64,000 nt of DNA, from the NCBI GenBank assembly GCA_000016765.1, contig CP000699.1:2046001-2110000 (forward strand). The letters are read 5' to 3'. Positions 56,767 through 64,000 of this stretch are shown here, one piece after another. The notes beneath the pieces were generated by a model, which made no database searches, was not told where the DNA came from, and saw only the letters and a program-made list of their open reading frames with translations. This stretch comes from Rhizorhabdus wittichii RW1 (GTDB lineage Bacteria; Pseudomonadota; Alphaproteobacteria; Sphingomonadales; Sphingomonadaceae). Position numbers and translations under genes: made by a program. The stretch's first letter is position 1, and every line of letters begins with the position of its first letter.

Positions 56767-58334
56767 ACGCCCAATGGGACGTCGTCGTCATCGGCAGCGG
56801 CATCAATTCGCTGGTCTGCGCCGCCGAACTGGCGCTGAAGGGGCGCCGCGTGCTGGTGCTCGAACGCGACGAGGTCGCCGGCGGCTGCATGCGCACCGCC
56901 GAGGCGACCCTGCCCGGCTTCCGGCACGACCTGTTCGCGATGTCGCTGCCGCTGTTCGTCACCGCCGCCCATTATCCGCTGCTCGGCCCGAAGCTCGCCG
57001 AACGGGGCCTGCGCCTGCTGACCGCGCCGCAGCCGACCGCGGTGGTGCTCGACGACGGGCGGACGGCCGTGTTCGGCCCGTCGCGCGAGGCCAATGCAGC
57101 GATGTTCGATTCGCTCCATCCGGGCGACGGCGCCGCCTATGTCCGCGCGATGCGGGAGATCGAGGCCAACGCCCCGCTGATCTTCGGCCTGCTCGGCCAG
57201 GAGCCCCGCAGCCGCGGGACGCTGGGCCTGCTCGCCCGCACCCTGCTGCGCGAGCGGATCGACGGCCTTGCCGGGCTGACCGGCGATTTCCTGCGGCCGA
57301 TGCGCGCCTGGCTCGAACAGGATTTCGGATCGGACCTCGCCCGCGCGCTGATCGCGCCGTGGATTCTCCACACCGGGCTCGGCCCCGACGCGCCGCTGTC
57401 GGCGCTGATGGGCAAGCTGATCCTGTTCACGCTCGAAGCGGTCGGCATCCCCTTCGTCGAGGGCGGCATCGCGCAGCTCGTCGCCGCCTTCACCGCGCTG
57501 ATCGAGGCGCAGGGCGGGCAGGTCGAGACCGGCGCCGACGTCACCCGCATCCTCGTCGAGCGCGGCGCGGCGACCGGCGTCGAGACCGCCGATGGCCGGC
57601 GCATCGCGGCGCGCCGGGGCGTGGTCGCCAACGTCACCCCGACCCAGCTCTACGGCCGGCTGCTGTCCGATCCCCCGCCCGCGCAGGCGGAGCGCGCGCG
57701 CCGCTACGTCTATGGCCGCGCCGACATGCAGATCCACCTCGCGCTGTCCGAGCCGCCGCGCTGGCGCGATCCGTCGCTCGACGCGGTCGCGCTGATCCAC
57801 GTCACGCCGGGGCTCGACGGCGTCTCGCGAGCGGTGAACGAGGCCGAGCGCGGCCTGCTGCCGGTCGAAGGGACGATCGTCGTCGGCCAGCCGGCGGCGA
57901 CCGACCCGTCGCGCGTCCCGCCGGGCCAGGGGCTGCTCTGGATTCAGCTCCAGGAACTGCCGCGTCAGGTGCGGGGCGACGCCGCCGGACTGATCGCGCC
58001 GCCCGCCGACGGCCGCTGGTCGCCCGCGCTGGCCGAAGCCTATGCCGCGCGCATCCTCGACCGGCTGCGCGGCTGCATCGCCAATCTCGACGGCGCGCTG
58101 CTGAAGACGGCGATCCTGTCGCCGGCCGATCTCGAGGCGATGAACATCAACCTGGTCGGCGGCGATCCCTATTCGGGCGCCTGCTCGATCGACCAGTTCC
58201 ACCTGTTCCGCCCGCTCGCCGGCGGCCGCAACCACGACACGCCGGTGCGCCGGCTGTTCCATATCGGCGCGTCGACCCATCCCGGGCCGGGGCTCGCCGG
58301 CATGTCGGGCCATATGGTGGCGGCGCGGCTTTAA
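56763..58334 (+). CDS. FAD-dependent oxidoreductase, phytoene-desaturase/CrtI-like
   Basis: 523 aa. VVVIGSGINSLVCAAEL FAD motif (8-24) then LERDEVAGGCMRTAEATLPGFRHDLF, the CrtI/COG1233 pattern, and the C-terminal FHIGASTHPGPGLAGMSGHMVA. It could desaturate or oxidise an alicyclic intermediate; carotenoid genes are absent around it. Last gene of the operon 53602-58334. Its TAA stop overlaps that of the convergent iorB in a shared TTAA. Confidence 0.85.
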   Translation: MNAQWDVVVIGSGINSLVCAAELALKGRRVLVLERDEVAGGCMRTAEATLPGFRHDLFAMSLPLFVTAAHYPLLGPKLAERGLRLLTAPQPTAVVLDDGRTAVFGPSREANAAMFDSLHPGDGAAYVRAMREIEANAPLIFGLLGQEPRSRGTLGLLARTLLRERIDGLAGLTGDFLRPMRAWLEQDFGSDLARALIAPWILHTGLGPDAPLSALMGKLILFTLEAVGIPFVEGGIAQLVAAFTALIEAQGGQVETGADVTRILVERGAATGVETADGRRIAARRGVVANVTPTQLYGRLLSDPPPAQAERARRYVYGRADMQIHLALSEPPRWRDPSLDAVALIHVTPGLDGVSRAVNEAERGLLPVEGTIVVGQPAATDPSRVPPGQGLLWIQLQELPRQVRGDAAGLIAPPADGRWSPALAEAYAARILDRLRGCIANLDGALLKTAILSPADLEAMNINLVGGDPYSGACSIDQFHLFRPLAGGRNHDTPVRRLFHIGASTHPGPGLAGMSGHMVAARL

Positions 58335-59815
58335 GCCGCCGCCAGCATGTCCTCCAGCGCGCGGCCGCTGTCGTCGGCGAGCGCCTGGGCGCAGGCGTCG
58401 TCGAGCCATTGCGCCCGGCGCTCGGCCGGCGGGCGGGCGAACAGCGCGGCGCGGATCGCCTGGAAGTTGCGCAGGCCCCGGTCGAACGTGTCGCCATAGC
58501 CCTTGATCAGCCGCTGCGACCGGACGAGCCCGAGCGCGAGCGCCGGATCCTGCGCGATGCTGGTACGAATATCGCCGAGCCAATGCTCGATCCGTTCCTG
58601 CTCCTCGGCATAGCGCAGCGAGCGGCGGCGCAGCGGCCGCAGGGCCGCCAGCAGGCGCAGCATCAGGAACCAGCGCAGGCTGGTGGTCTCGACATGGCGG
58701 CCCTCGCGGAAGAAGCGATCGAGCCAGGACGACAGGCGCGGCGACTCCAGGATGAAGCGGCCGATCCCGGCGGGCAGCGTCTCGCACACTTCGCGCAGGC
58801 GCGGGTGCATGAACTCGGTGATGCCGACGATCTGCCCCTCGCCGGCCTTGACCTCGTCGCGGACCCGCTCGAAGCGGGTGGCGCGGCTCTTCAGGTCGGC
58901 GACGCGGATCGTGTCCTCATAGCTCATCCACAGCGCCAGGTGTCGCGCCAGCTCCGCCGTCGCCTCCCAGGGCGCCGCATCGAGCCCGGCGACGGCGCGC
59001 AGCCGGTCGAGATAGAGCGCGGCATAGCCGGCATCCTGATAGTCCATCAGCCGCTGGACGCCGTGCAGCGCCGCCTCATGCGCCGGCGCGGGCAGTTCGC
59101 CCAGGATGCGGCCGTGCAGCGCGCGGCCGGCGTCGGTGGTCGGTTGCGGAACGGCATGGTCGATCGCGTCGGGCATCGCCACCGGCGCCTGCGCGGCGCG
59201 GAAACCCTCGTCGAAGCCGCGCAGGTTGCTCGCCACCGCGATGCCGCTGTCGCGGATCGCCTGCTCGAACGCCTCGCGCGGAAAAGGCAGCGCGCCGCTG
59301 CCGCCGAGCGCGCCGAACATCACCGCGCTGATCACGCTGCCCGACCGATCGGTCGCCGCCTCCATGTCGAAGCCGATGAAGCGCTTGGCCCGCCGCGCGG
59401 CCGCCTCGACGATCCGCTCGCCGCTGCCCCGGCTGTCGCCCATCCCGCTCTTCTCGGCGATCGCGTAGATGCGGTGGGTCGATCCGATCAGCGTGGTCCG
59501 ATCGGCGGTCGAGAAGTTGCGCAGCATCGCGCGGCCGGTCTCCATCAGCTCCGACGCGACGACGATGTCGACGTCGCCCGGCGTCGGCATCTGCGCGAGG
59601 ATCGGCAGCCGATCGCCCGCGCGCGCCAGCTCGACATAATAGACGGTCGATCCGGTGCGCTGGGCGACGCCGGGTACCGAGGTCCCCTGCGCGAGCCAGC
59701 CATGGTGGCGCGCGACCTCCTGGATCCAGTCGGCGAGGACGCCGCCGCCCTGCCCGCCCAGCGCGAGGATGGCGATGCCGATCCGGTCGCGCGTCGCTTC
59801 GCCTGCCGCCGCCAT
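58331..59815 (-). CDS. iorB: Indolepyruvate ferredoxin oxidoreductase beta subunit (extended)
   Basis: 494 aa from ATG 59815, sharing one base with the iorA stop. The N-terminal about 190 residues are the gamma/POR-type domain (GIAILALGGQGGGVLADWIQEVA, SVPGVAQRTGSTVYYVE). The C-terminal about 250-residue helical extension (DAGYAALYLDRL..., RLIKGYGDTFDRGL) corresponds to the DUF6537-like tail of long IorB proteins and of fused enzymes. With IorA it oxidises an aryl- or alkyl-2-oxoacid to the acyl-CoA with ferredoxin as acceptor. Confidence 0.9.
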   Translation of the reverse strand: MAAAGEATRDRIGIAILALGGQGGGVLADWIQEVARHHGWLAQGTSVPGVAQRTGSTVYYVELARAGDRLPILAQMPTPGDVDIVVASELMETGRAMLRNFSTADRTTLIGSTHRIYAIAEKSGMGDSRGSGERIVEAAARRAKRFIGFDMEAATDRSGSVISAVMFGALGGSGALPFPREAFEQAIRDSGIAVASNLRGFDEGFRAAQAPVAMPDAIDHAVPQPTTDAGRALHGRILGELPAPAHEAALHGVQRLMDYQDAGYAALYLDRLRAVAGLDAAPWEATAELARHLALWMSYEDTIRVADLKSRATRFERVRDEVKAGEGQIVGITEFMHPRLREVCETLPAGIGRFILESPRLSSWLDRFFREGRHVETTSLRWFLMLRLLAALRPLRRRSLRYAEEQERIEHWLGDIRTSIAQDPALALGLVRSQRLIKGYGDTFDRGLRNFQAIRAALFARPPAERRAQWLDDACAQALADDSGRALEDMLAAA

Positions 59816-61941
59816 CAGAACGCCCTCGCCGCGCGGAGCCGCGCATCGCGCTTCTGCAGGGCGCCGATCAGCCGCGACCGCAACGCCTTCCACCGGCCTT
59901 CCCACCGCCCCGGATTGGCGACGATGCTGGCGCGGTAGAAGCTCGGGCAGAGCACGGCGGCATGGCTCACCTCGCCGCACAGGCCGCAGCCGACGCAGCT
60001 ATTGTCGACATGCGCGACCGGATCGCGGCGCAGCGGATCGGGGTTGGGCTTGATCGACAGCGACGGACAGCCCGACAGGCGGATGCAGCTATGGTCGCCG
60101 GTGCAGGTGTCGGGATCGACGCCGAAGCGCTCGCGCACCACGCGCTTGCCCTCGCTCATCGCCTTGCGGACGCGCGGCTTCTCGCGCCGTTGCCGGTTGA
60201 GCATGCATTCGGACTGGGCGACGACGATCTTGGGCCCGCGCTCGGGGCTGGTCATCGCCTCGCGCAGCGCCGCCATCATCCGCTTGAGGTCATAGGTGCG
60301 GTCGACGGTGCGGACCCAGCCCGCGCCGATCCCGCGCACCGCCCGCTCGATCGGATGGCGGGTGGTGCGCGCCCGGTTGTCGGCGCGCGACGACAATATG
60401 TCCTGTCCCCCGGTCGCGGCCGAATAGCCGTTGTCGACGATGACGGTGACGGTGTCGTCCTTGTTGAAGACGGCGTTGCCGATGCCCGAGGTCAGGCCGT
60501 TGTGCCAGAAGCCGCCGTCGCCCATCACCGCGATCGCGCGCTTGTCCTTCGGCTTGAAGGCGGAGGCGCCGGCGGTGCCCAGGCCATAGCCCATCGTCGT
60601 GTTGCCGATGTTGAACGGCGGCAGGATCGAGAAGAGGTGGCAGCCGATGTCGGCCGAGACATGGGTCGGCCCCAGTTCGCGTTCGAGCAGCTTCATCGAG
60701 GTGAACACCGGGCGCTCGGGACAGCCGGTGCAAAAGCCGGCCGGGCGCTGCGGGATCTGCGCCGCGACCGGCGCCGGCAGCGGCGCGATCGACAGGTCGG
60801 GCAGGTCCAGCGCGGGCTGCCATTCGGCCAGGAATGTGCGCAGGCCCTGCGCCATGACATGCGCGGTATAGTCGCCGGCGCGGGGCAGCACCTCCTTGCC
60901 GACGATCCGCGTCTGCAGGTCGGCGCGGCGGACGAGCGTGTTCAGCTCATGCTCGATGAACTCGGGCTGCCCCTCCTCCAGCACCAGCACGGCGCGCTTG
61001 CCGCGGCAGAAGGCGGCGACCTCGTCGGGGATCAGCGGATAGGTGACGTTGAGGCAATAGACCGGAAGCCGCGCCGCGCCGAAGGCGTCGGACAGGCCGA
61101 GCAGCTCCATCGCGCGGTTGAGGCTGTTGAACAGGCCGCCCTGGACGATCAGCCCGACCTCGCCCTCGTCGGGGCCGAACCATTCGTTGAGCCGGTTCTC
61201 CCGGACGAAGGCGATGCCGGCGGGCCAGCGCTTCTCGACCTTCTCGACCTCGTGGAGGAAATTGGCGGGCGGCAGCACGATGCGGCTGGTGTCGCGCACC
61301 GGCGCGGCCGCCGCCTCGTCGACGGTCATCGCCGGGCGGAGATTGTCCTTGGCGACGAAGCTGCCGGTCATGTGGCAGGAGCGGACGCGCAGCTCGAGCA
61401 TCACCGGCGTGTTCGACGCTTCCGACAGCCGGAAGCCCTGCTCGACCGCGTCGACGATGCTCGGCAGGTTGGGGCGCGGGTCGATCAGCCACATCTGCGA
61501 CTTCATCGCGAAGGCATGGGTCCGCTCCTGCATGATCGAGGAGCCTTCGCCATAATCCTCGCCGACGATCACCAGCGCGCCGCCGGTGACGCCGCCCGAG
61601 GCGACGTTGGAGAGCGCGTCCGAGGCGACGTTGGTGCCGACCACCGATTTCCACGCGACCGCGCCGCGCAGCGGGTAGTTGACCGACGCCGCGAGCATCG
61701 CCGCCGCCGTCGCCTCGCTCGCGCTCGCCTCGAAATGGACGCCGAGGCTGGCGAGCAGGTCGTTGGCGTCGGCGAACACGTCCATCAGGTGGCTGATCGG
61801 CGATCCCTGATAGCCGCCGACATAGGCGACGCCCGACTGGAGCAGCGCCTTGGTGACCGCGAGGATGCCCTCGCCGGTGAAGGTCTCGCCCTCGCCGAGC
61901 TTGAGCAGCTCGACCTCGGCGGCGAAGGACCGCTCAGCCAT
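59815..61941 (-). CDS. iorA: Indolepyruvate ferredoxin oxidoreductase alpha subunit
   Basis: 708 aa, normal for IorA. GVAYVGGYQGSPISHLMD at the N-terminus, FCTGCPERPVFTSMKLLE centrally, the TPP-binding MGDGGFWHNGLTSGIGNAVFN, and a C-terminal 2x[4Fe-4S] ferredoxin domain (TCTGDHSCIRLSGCPS, SCVGCGLCGEV). It decarboxylates a 2-oxoacid and transfers it to CoA with IorB. Second enzyme of this class in the window; the other is the fused 5811-9326 product. Its start overlaps the cyclase gene by 8 bp. Confidence 0.92.
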   Translation of the reverse strand: MAERSFAAEVELLKLGEGETFTGEGILAVTKALLQSGVAYVGGYQGSPISHLMDVFADANDLLASLGVHFEASASEATAAAMLAASVNYPLRGAVAWKSVVGTNVASDALSNVASGGVTGGALVIVGEDYGEGSSIMQERTHAFAMKSQMWLIDPRPNLPSIVDAVEQGFRLSEASNTPVMLELRVRSCHMTGSFVAKDNLRPAMTVDEAAAAPVRDTSRIVLPPANFLHEVEKVEKRWPAGIAFVRENRLNEWFGPDEGEVGLIVQGGLFNSLNRAMELLGLSDAFGAARLPVYCLNVTYPLIPDEVAAFCRGKRAVLVLEEGQPEFIEHELNTLVRRADLQTRIVGKEVLPRAGDYTAHVMAQGLRTFLAEWQPALDLPDLSIAPLPAPVAAQIPQRPAGFCTGCPERPVFTSMKLLERELGPTHVSADIGCHLFSILPPFNIGNTTMGYGLGTAGASAFKPKDKRAIAVMGDGGFWHNGLTSGIGNAVFNKDDTVTVIVDNGYSAATGGQDILSSRADNRARTTRHPIERAVRGIGAGWVRTVDRTYDLKRMMAALREAMTSPERGPKIVVAQSECMLNRQRREKPRVRKAMSEGKRVVRERFGVDPDTCTGDHSCIRLSGCPSLSIKPNPDPLRRDPVAHVDNSCVGCGLCGEVSHAAVLCPSFYRASIVANPGRWEGRWKALRSRLIGALQKRDARLRAARAF

Positions 61942-62737
61942 GGCCGCCGGTCTTCGCGACCAGCGCGAGCACGCGCAGCGGGCTGCCCGAGCCGCTCTCG
62001 ATCTTGAGCGGGGCGGCGACCAGCACGGTTCCCGTCGCCGGCAGGCGATCGAGATTCTCCAGGCATTGCAGGCCGTAGCGGCCGGCGCCGTGAAGCAGCG
62101 TGTGCGCCGGATAGGGCGGGGTCAGCAGGTGCGCCTGGCCGGCGTCGGTGCCGATCGTCTCGACCCCGAAGCCGATGATGTCGCGCTCCTCGATCAGGTA
62201 GCGGACCGCCTCGGCATTGGGACCCGGCGTGTGCGCGCCGTCCTCGCGGCGGTTGGTGTAGGCGTCGACGTCGCGCTTCGACCAATCGGTGCGGAACAGC
62301 ACCCAGCTCCGCGCGGGAACGGGGCCGTGGACCGCCTCCCACGCCTCGATGTGCGACCGTTCGAGCAGGAAGTCGGGATCGGCGGCGGCCTCCGCCGAGC
62401 AATCGATCACGACGGCGGACGCGACGAAGTCGGCCGGGGCGATCGTGTCGACGCAGTTGGCGGGCAGGTCCTTGCCCGAGATCCAGTGGACCGGCGCGTC
62501 GAAATGGGTGCCGGTATGCTCGCAGACGGTGAAGTTGCTCCAGTACCAGGCGACGCCGCGCTCGTCGTAGCGCGAGATCACCTCGCGCGAGAAGGGCGCG
62601 CACTGGCCGAATTCGGGCGGCAGCACCAGCACGGGGGTGGCCTCGGACAGGGTCTGGGTGAGGTCGACGACCTCGATCCCTCCCGAGCCGATCGCGGTCA
62701 CCAGTTGCGAAAGCACGTCATTGCGGGAATTGGACAT
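61934..62737 (-). CDS. Cyclase-family metallohydrolase (kynurenine formamidase-like)
   Basis: 267 aa from ATG 62737 (GAGAGGATG 9 nt upstream); ATG 62746 is the alternative. The cyclase/KynB-type motif HTGTHFDAPVHW binds zinc, and IEVVDLTQTLSEATPV is the usual start. The family includes kynurenine formamidase, isatin hydrolase and cyclic-imide or polyketide cyclases. First gene of the leftward operon with iorA and iorB, divergent from marR over a palindrome. A hydrolytic ring-opening step yielding an amino- or 2-oxoacid is conceivable; substrate not known. Confidence 0.88.
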   Translation of the reverse strand: MSNSRNDVLSQLVTAIGSGGIEVVDLTQTLSEATPVLVLPPEFGQCAPFSREVISRYDERGVAWYWSNFTVCEHTGTHFDAPVHWISGKDLPANCVDTIAPADFVASAVVIDCSAEAAADPDFLLERSHIEAWEAVHGPVPARSWVLFRTDWSKRDVDAYTNRREDGAHTPGPNAEAVRYLIEERDIIGFGVETIGTDAGQAHLLTPPYPAHTLLHGAGRYGLQCLENLDRLPATGTVLVAAPLKIESGSGSPLRVLALVAKTGGHG

Positions 62738-62780
62738 CAGGGTCATCCTCTCATCGGATATCCGGATGCTGCCTCAATAA

Positions 62781-62796
62781 ACTTGCATGTGCAAGT
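62781..62796. promoter_or_regulatory. Palindromic operator between cyclase-iorAB operon and marR
   Basis: ACTTGCA-TG-TGCAAGT, perfect 7-bp arms with a 2-bp centre. It lies 44 bp from the cyclase start and 25 bp from the MarR start. The shape and length match typical MarR boxes, so autoregulation and control of the divergent operon are likely. Confidence 0.75.
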
Positions 62797-62820
62797 ATTT
62801 TCAGTTCATTGAAAAAGGAC

Positions 62821-63288
62821 ATGATGACCAAGGACCTGCGCCCCCTCGGCGATCCCGGCTCGGAGGAGTTCCGGGTCGACGCCTATCCCTTCTACCTGCT
62901 CAACCGGGCGGTGAGCCGCTACAATGTCGTGATCGAGGCCGAGCTGCGCGCGATCGGCATCGACATCCCGACATGGCGGGTATTGATGGTGCTGGGCGAG
63001 AAAGCGCCCCGCCCGATCGCGCAGGTCGCGCGGTCGACGGTGATCAACATCTCGACCATGGCGCGGATCGTCGAGCGGATGACCCGCGCCGGGCTGATCG
63101 ACAGCCGGCCGAGCAGCGAGGACGGCCGGGTGACCGAGATATTCCTGACCACGACCGGACAGGAGAAGCTGGCCGCCGCCCGCGCGGTGACGGCGCCGAT
63201 CTATCGCAAGCTGATCCGCGGTTTCGGCGCCGAGGATTTCGGCCTGCTGATCGACATGCTCAATCGCCTGCACGACAATCTGGATTGA
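62821..63288 (+). CDS. MarR-family transcriptional regulator
   Basis: 155 aa from ATG 62821 (ATG 62824 also possible; AAAGGAC upstream; a TTG at 62809 is less likely). Winged helix-turn-helix with RPIAQVARSTVINISTMARIVERMTRAGLI and the wing RPSSEDGRVTEIFLTTTGQ. MarR repressors of catabolic operons are usually released by aromatic acids or aroyl-CoA. It diverges from cyclase-iorA-iorB across the 62781-62796 palindrome. Confidence 0.92.
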   Translation: MMTKDLRPLGDPGSEEFRVDAYPFYLLNRAVSRYNVVIEAELRAIGIDIPTWRVLMVLGEKAPRPIAQVARSTVINISTMARIVERMTRAGLIDSRPSSEDGRVTEIFLTTTGQEKLAAARAVTAPIYRKLIRGFGAEDFGLLIDMLNRLHDNLD

Positions 63289-63300
63289 ATCGCACCGTCG

Positions 63301-63383
63301 CCCCGGCGGAGGCCGGGGCCTCAGGAGAGAGAGGAGATGAACTCATCGCAGGAGCCTCCCGAGATCCCGGCCTCCGCCGGGAT
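63301..63383. repeat. REP-like hairpin pair between marR and eda
   Basis: CCCCGGC-GGAG-GCCGGGG (63301-63318) and ATCCCGGC-CTCC-GCCGGGAT (63364-63383), both with tetraloops, in the 101-bp gap between convergent genes. Same outward GTCxxC/GATGAC-type ends as the pair at 34386 but a different stem sequence. It may also act as a bidirectional terminator. Confidence 0.7.
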
Positions 63384-63389
63384 GACGGA

Positions 63390-64000
63390 TTAGCGGCCCA
63401 GCTTGGCCGCGGCCCTGGCGCGCCGGGTGATTTCGGCGGTGTCGGGCTTGCCGGGCGGGACGATCCAGCTTCCGCCGACGCACAGCACCGCGTCGAGCGC
63501 GAGCCAGTCGGGCGCATTCGCCTCGCTGATCCCCCCGGTCGGACAGAAGCGCGCGGCGGCCAGCGGCGCGGCCAGCGCCTTGAGCGCCGGCACCCCGCCA
63601 TTGGCCATGGCCGGGAAGAATTTGAAATGGGTCAGCCCCATGTCGAGCCCGCGCATGATGTCGCCGGCATTGGCGGTGCCGGGCAGGAAGGGCAGCCCGC
63701 AGCCGATCGCCGCATTGGCGAGCCGGTCGGTGAGGCCCGGCGAGACCAGGAAGCGCGCGCCCGCATCGACGCTCGCCTTGACGTCGTCCGGGTTGAGCAC
63801 CGTCCCCGCACCGACCACCGCGCCCTCGACCTTCGCCATCTCCCGGATCACGTCGAGCGCGACCGGCGTGCGCAGCGTCACCTCGAGCGCGGGCAGCCCG
63901 CCCTCGACCAGCGCCTCCGCGATCGGCCGCGCATGTTTCACATCATGCACCACCAGCACCGGAATCACCGGCGCCAGCGTCATCACCTGTTCGACCGTCA
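63390..64000 (-). CDS. eda: 2-dehydro-3-deoxy-phosphogluconate (KDPG) aldolase, start at or just beyond the edge
   Basis: At least 203 codons. PVIPVLVVHDVKHARPIAEAL, LEVTLRTPVALD (catalytic Glu), GAGTVLNPDD, FLVSPGLTD, THFKFFPAMANGG with the Schiff-base Lys, and FCPTGGISEANAPDWL, as in Eda. GTG 63986 and ATG 63983 are internal candidates, but the frame continues as TVEQV to the edge. The first partial codon is xTG, so a start whose first base is 64001 is likely. It splits KDPG to pyruvate and glyceraldehyde-3-phosphate (Entner-Doudoroff). It is unrelated to the neighbouring catabolic locus. Confidence 0.92.
   Translation of the reverse strand, partial: TVEQVMTLAPVIPVLVVHDVKHARPIAEALVEGGLPALEVTLRTPVALDVIREMAKVEGAVVGAGTVLNPDDVKASVDAGARFLVSPGLTDRLANAAIGCGLPFLPGTANAGDIMRGLDMGLTHFKFFPAMANGGVPALKALAAPLAAARFCPTGGISEANAPDWLALDAVLCVGGSWIVPPGKPDTAEITRRARAAAKLGR

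Noticed and set aside
1-64000. Search by eye for tRNA, rRNA, CRISPR arrays, transposases, integrases and attachment sites
   Set aside because: No tRNA-like CCA/cloverleaf, regular repeat-spacer array or mobile-element protein was recognised. Only REP-like hairpins were found.
40200-64000. Additional copies of the CGAGTTT-N4-TGAGCG element in the right part
   Set aside because: Candidate CGAG or CTCG words near 42.67 kb and 48.87 kb lack the second half-site at 11 bp; no convincing copy was found. This was a visual scan only.

Overview
The window reads as chromosome of a high-GC alphaproteobacterium, most probably a sphingomonad (Sphingomonas, Novosphingobium, Sphingobium or Rhizorhabdus type). 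The grounds are the base composition, two large TonB-dependent receptors, intergenic REP-like hairpins of the kind common in sphingomonads, and a set of steroid/aromatic catabolic genes known mainly from that group. No rRNA, tRNA, CRISPR array, transposase or phage gene was seen. Genes are packed, with many ATGA/GTGA start-stop overlaps and several convergent pairs whose stop codons overlap.

Region 1 (1 to about 40.1 kb) is one large catabolic supercluster. It holds three KstD-like flavoproteins, a KshA-like Rieske oxygenase, an HsaA-like flavin monooxygenase (cut by the left edge), a cytochrome P450 with a [2Fe-2S] ferredoxin, a two-domain extradiol ring-cleavage dioxygenase, a fused indolepyruvate ferredoxin oxidoreductase-type enzyme, an acyl-CoA synthetase, four acyl-CoA dehydrogenases (two look like a heteromeric pair), three crotonases, three MaoC/hotdog dehydratase-like proteins, two thiolases, two DUF35-containing proteins, a CoA-transferase, SDRs, a thioesterase, an exported arylsulfatase and a TonB receptor. 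P450 + extradiol dioxygenase + 2-oxoacid:ferredoxin oxidoreductase is the hallmark of the 4,5-seco oestrogen pathway (edc/oec genes). I infer that the cluster degrades a phenolic steroid or a close analogue, possibly arriving as a sulfate ester. Nearly every transcription unit here has a copy of one 17-bp direct-repeat element (CGAGTTT-N4-TGAGCG), pointing at its gene and about 40-130 bp upstream. I found fourteen copies by eye in 1-40.2 kb and none beyond, so the element seems to mark the limits of one regulon.

Region 2 (40.1-52.5 kb) looks like scavenging of an amino-acid-like or amide/ester compound. A TonB receptor, two exported metallohydrolases, a GNAT acetyltransferase, a diaminopropionate ammonia-lyase and an MHS-type permease all lie on the minus strand. 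Beyond them are an exported alpha/beta hydrolase, an Lrp/AsnC regulator, and a hydroxypyruvate reductase/glycerate kinase pair.

Region 3 (52.5-63.3 kb) is a second aromatic-type catabolic locus. An AraC regulator diverges from a Rieske dioxygenase alpha/beta operon (with an atypical isochorismatase-fold protein, an SDR and an FAD oxidoreductase). This converges on a cyclase-iorA-iorB operon, which diverges from a MarR gene over a perfect palindrome. The right edge carries KDPG aldolase (eda).
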